A model generated the notes under the pieces. The model saw only the letters and a list, made by a program, of their open reading frames with translations. It made no database searches and was not told the origin of the DNA. Positions 47,949 through 48,289 of a DNA stretch of 48,289 bases are shown here, in pieces. A program made the position numbers and the translations under genes. The first letter of the stretch is position 1. Every line of letters begins with the position of its first letter. The DNA is from Caryophanales bacterium UBA1744 (GTDB taxonomy: Bacteria > Bacillota_I > Bacilli_A > RFN20 > CAG-826), in assembly GCA_002314915.1 (NCBI GenBank), contig DCHU01000051.1, forward strand, positions 5,914-54,202, given 5' to 3'.

Positions 47949-48282
47949 GGGACTTTATGTAGTGTTGGCCATCCTTATCATGTCGGCTGTCGTCATTGCT
48001 TTAAGGCTGTCTCCTTTGGTGCTTTTTAGAAATGGAAAGATGCCAAAATGGTTAGATTATCTCGGTAGAGTCCTGCCGTACGCAATGATTCCTATACTCC
48101 TGATGTACTGTGTAAAAGACACCGATTGGCATTTCGCCGGTTCTGTAGTTCCTATGTTAATCGGGGTTACCGCTACAGCGTTGGTACACATTTGGAAGAA
48201 GAACATGATGGTCTCCTTGATTGTAGGATTATCAGTCTACATGGTCTTGCTGAGAGTTGTTCCTTGGCCAGCATACTATTAA
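47941..48282 (+). CDS. azlD: AzlD-family branched-chain amino acid exporter, small subunit
   Basis: 113-residue membrane protein with about three or four hydrophobic segments. LRLSPLVLFRNGKMPKWLDYLGRVLPYAMIPILLMYC (about 22-58) is the conserved AzlD region (R..P...F...P......Y....P.A...). AAAGGAG lies about 8 bases before the ATG, inside the end of azlC. The coding region ends 7 bases before the window edge. It works with AzlC as a two-component exporter. Confidence 0.94.
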   Translation: MNKGLYVVLAILIMSAVVIALRLSPLVLFRNGKMPKWLDYLGRVLPYAMIPILLMYCVKDTDWHFAGSVVPMLIGVTATALVHIWKKNMMVSLIVGLSVYMVLLRVVPWPAYY

Positions 48283-48289
48283 TAAATAA

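Noticed and set aside
1..48289. CRISPR arrays, insertion sequences, prophage, tRNA or rRNA genes
   Set aside because: None seen: no spaced direct repeats, no transposase or phage genes, and no tRNA T-arm signatures in the intergenic regions.

Overview
The window looks like chromosomal DNA from a low-to-mid GC Firmicutes-type bacterium, most likely an uncultured gut or rumen member of the Bacilli/Erysipelotrichia side. This placement is inference from gene content. The supporting features are T-box leaders in front of pheS and thrS, a Bacillus-type DnaB/DnaI primosome pair, a DnaE of the short Gram-positive type, a PolA whose exonuclease domain looks inactive, a polA-mutM-coaE order, an ysgA-like methyltransferase near pheST, several lipoproteins, and a fermentative gene set (PFK, pyruvate kinase, acetate kinase, Na+-pumping oxaloacetate decarboxylase). 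The genetic code is standard: the YgjP-like gene ends in TGA and tryptophan is read from TGG. Nearly all other stops are TAA.

Layout. 1-4841 (minus strand): pheT (cut by the window edge) and pheS behind a Phe T-box, then a lipoprotein, a SpoU-family RNA methyltransferase and a YgjP-like metallopeptidase. 4907-5869: a DUF523 protein with a long Lys/Ser/Tyr/Gly repeat tail. 5900-8005 (minus): cardiolipin synthase and a short PucR-type regulator. 8103-10290 (minus): a MetE-like methyltransferase and homoserine dehydrogenase. 10501-15025 (plus): a six-gene biotin-dependent sodium-pump operon, with decarboxylase subunits, biotin carrier, biotin ligase and biotin transporter BioY. 15179-17923 (minus): a lipoprotein and glycerate kinase. 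18000-20171: a membrane-anchored alpha/beta hydrolase with many transmembrane segments. 20207-25602 (minus): a GDPD lipoprotein and the glgB-glgP glycogen operon. 25824-35149 (plus): ackA, an NrnA-like phosphoesterase, dnaE, polA and a MutM-CoaE fusion. 35151-37354 (minus): dnaB and dnaI. 37355-37650: a DnaA-box cluster. 37651-40915: pfkA, pyk and a ROK kinase. 40946-42759: hipBA behind an array of palindromes. 42793-43095: an unassigned structured-RNA candidate. 43115-45291: thrS with a Thr T-box. 45413-48282: an S41 protease lipoprotein and azlCD.

How the genes work together. Lower glycolysis (pfkA-pyk-ROK kinase), glycogen branching and phosphorolysis, acetate kinase and the decarboxylase pump describe sugar fermentation with a sodium gradient as an extra energy source. 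The pump operon carries its own biotin import and attachment genes. Replication and repair genes (dnaE, polA, mutM-coaE, dnaI, dnaB) form one block next to the DnaA-box cluster.

Most notable observations: the palindrome array in front of hipBA; the structured intergenic RNA candidate after hipA; a repeated TATAAT-N6-ATG arrangement that predicts leaderless mRNAs; the DnaA-box cluster at the primosome operon; the MutM-CoaE fusion; the repeat-tailed DUF523 protein; and the multi-pass alpha/beta hydrolase. I saw no tRNA or rRNA genes, CRISPR arrays, insertion sequences or prophage genes.
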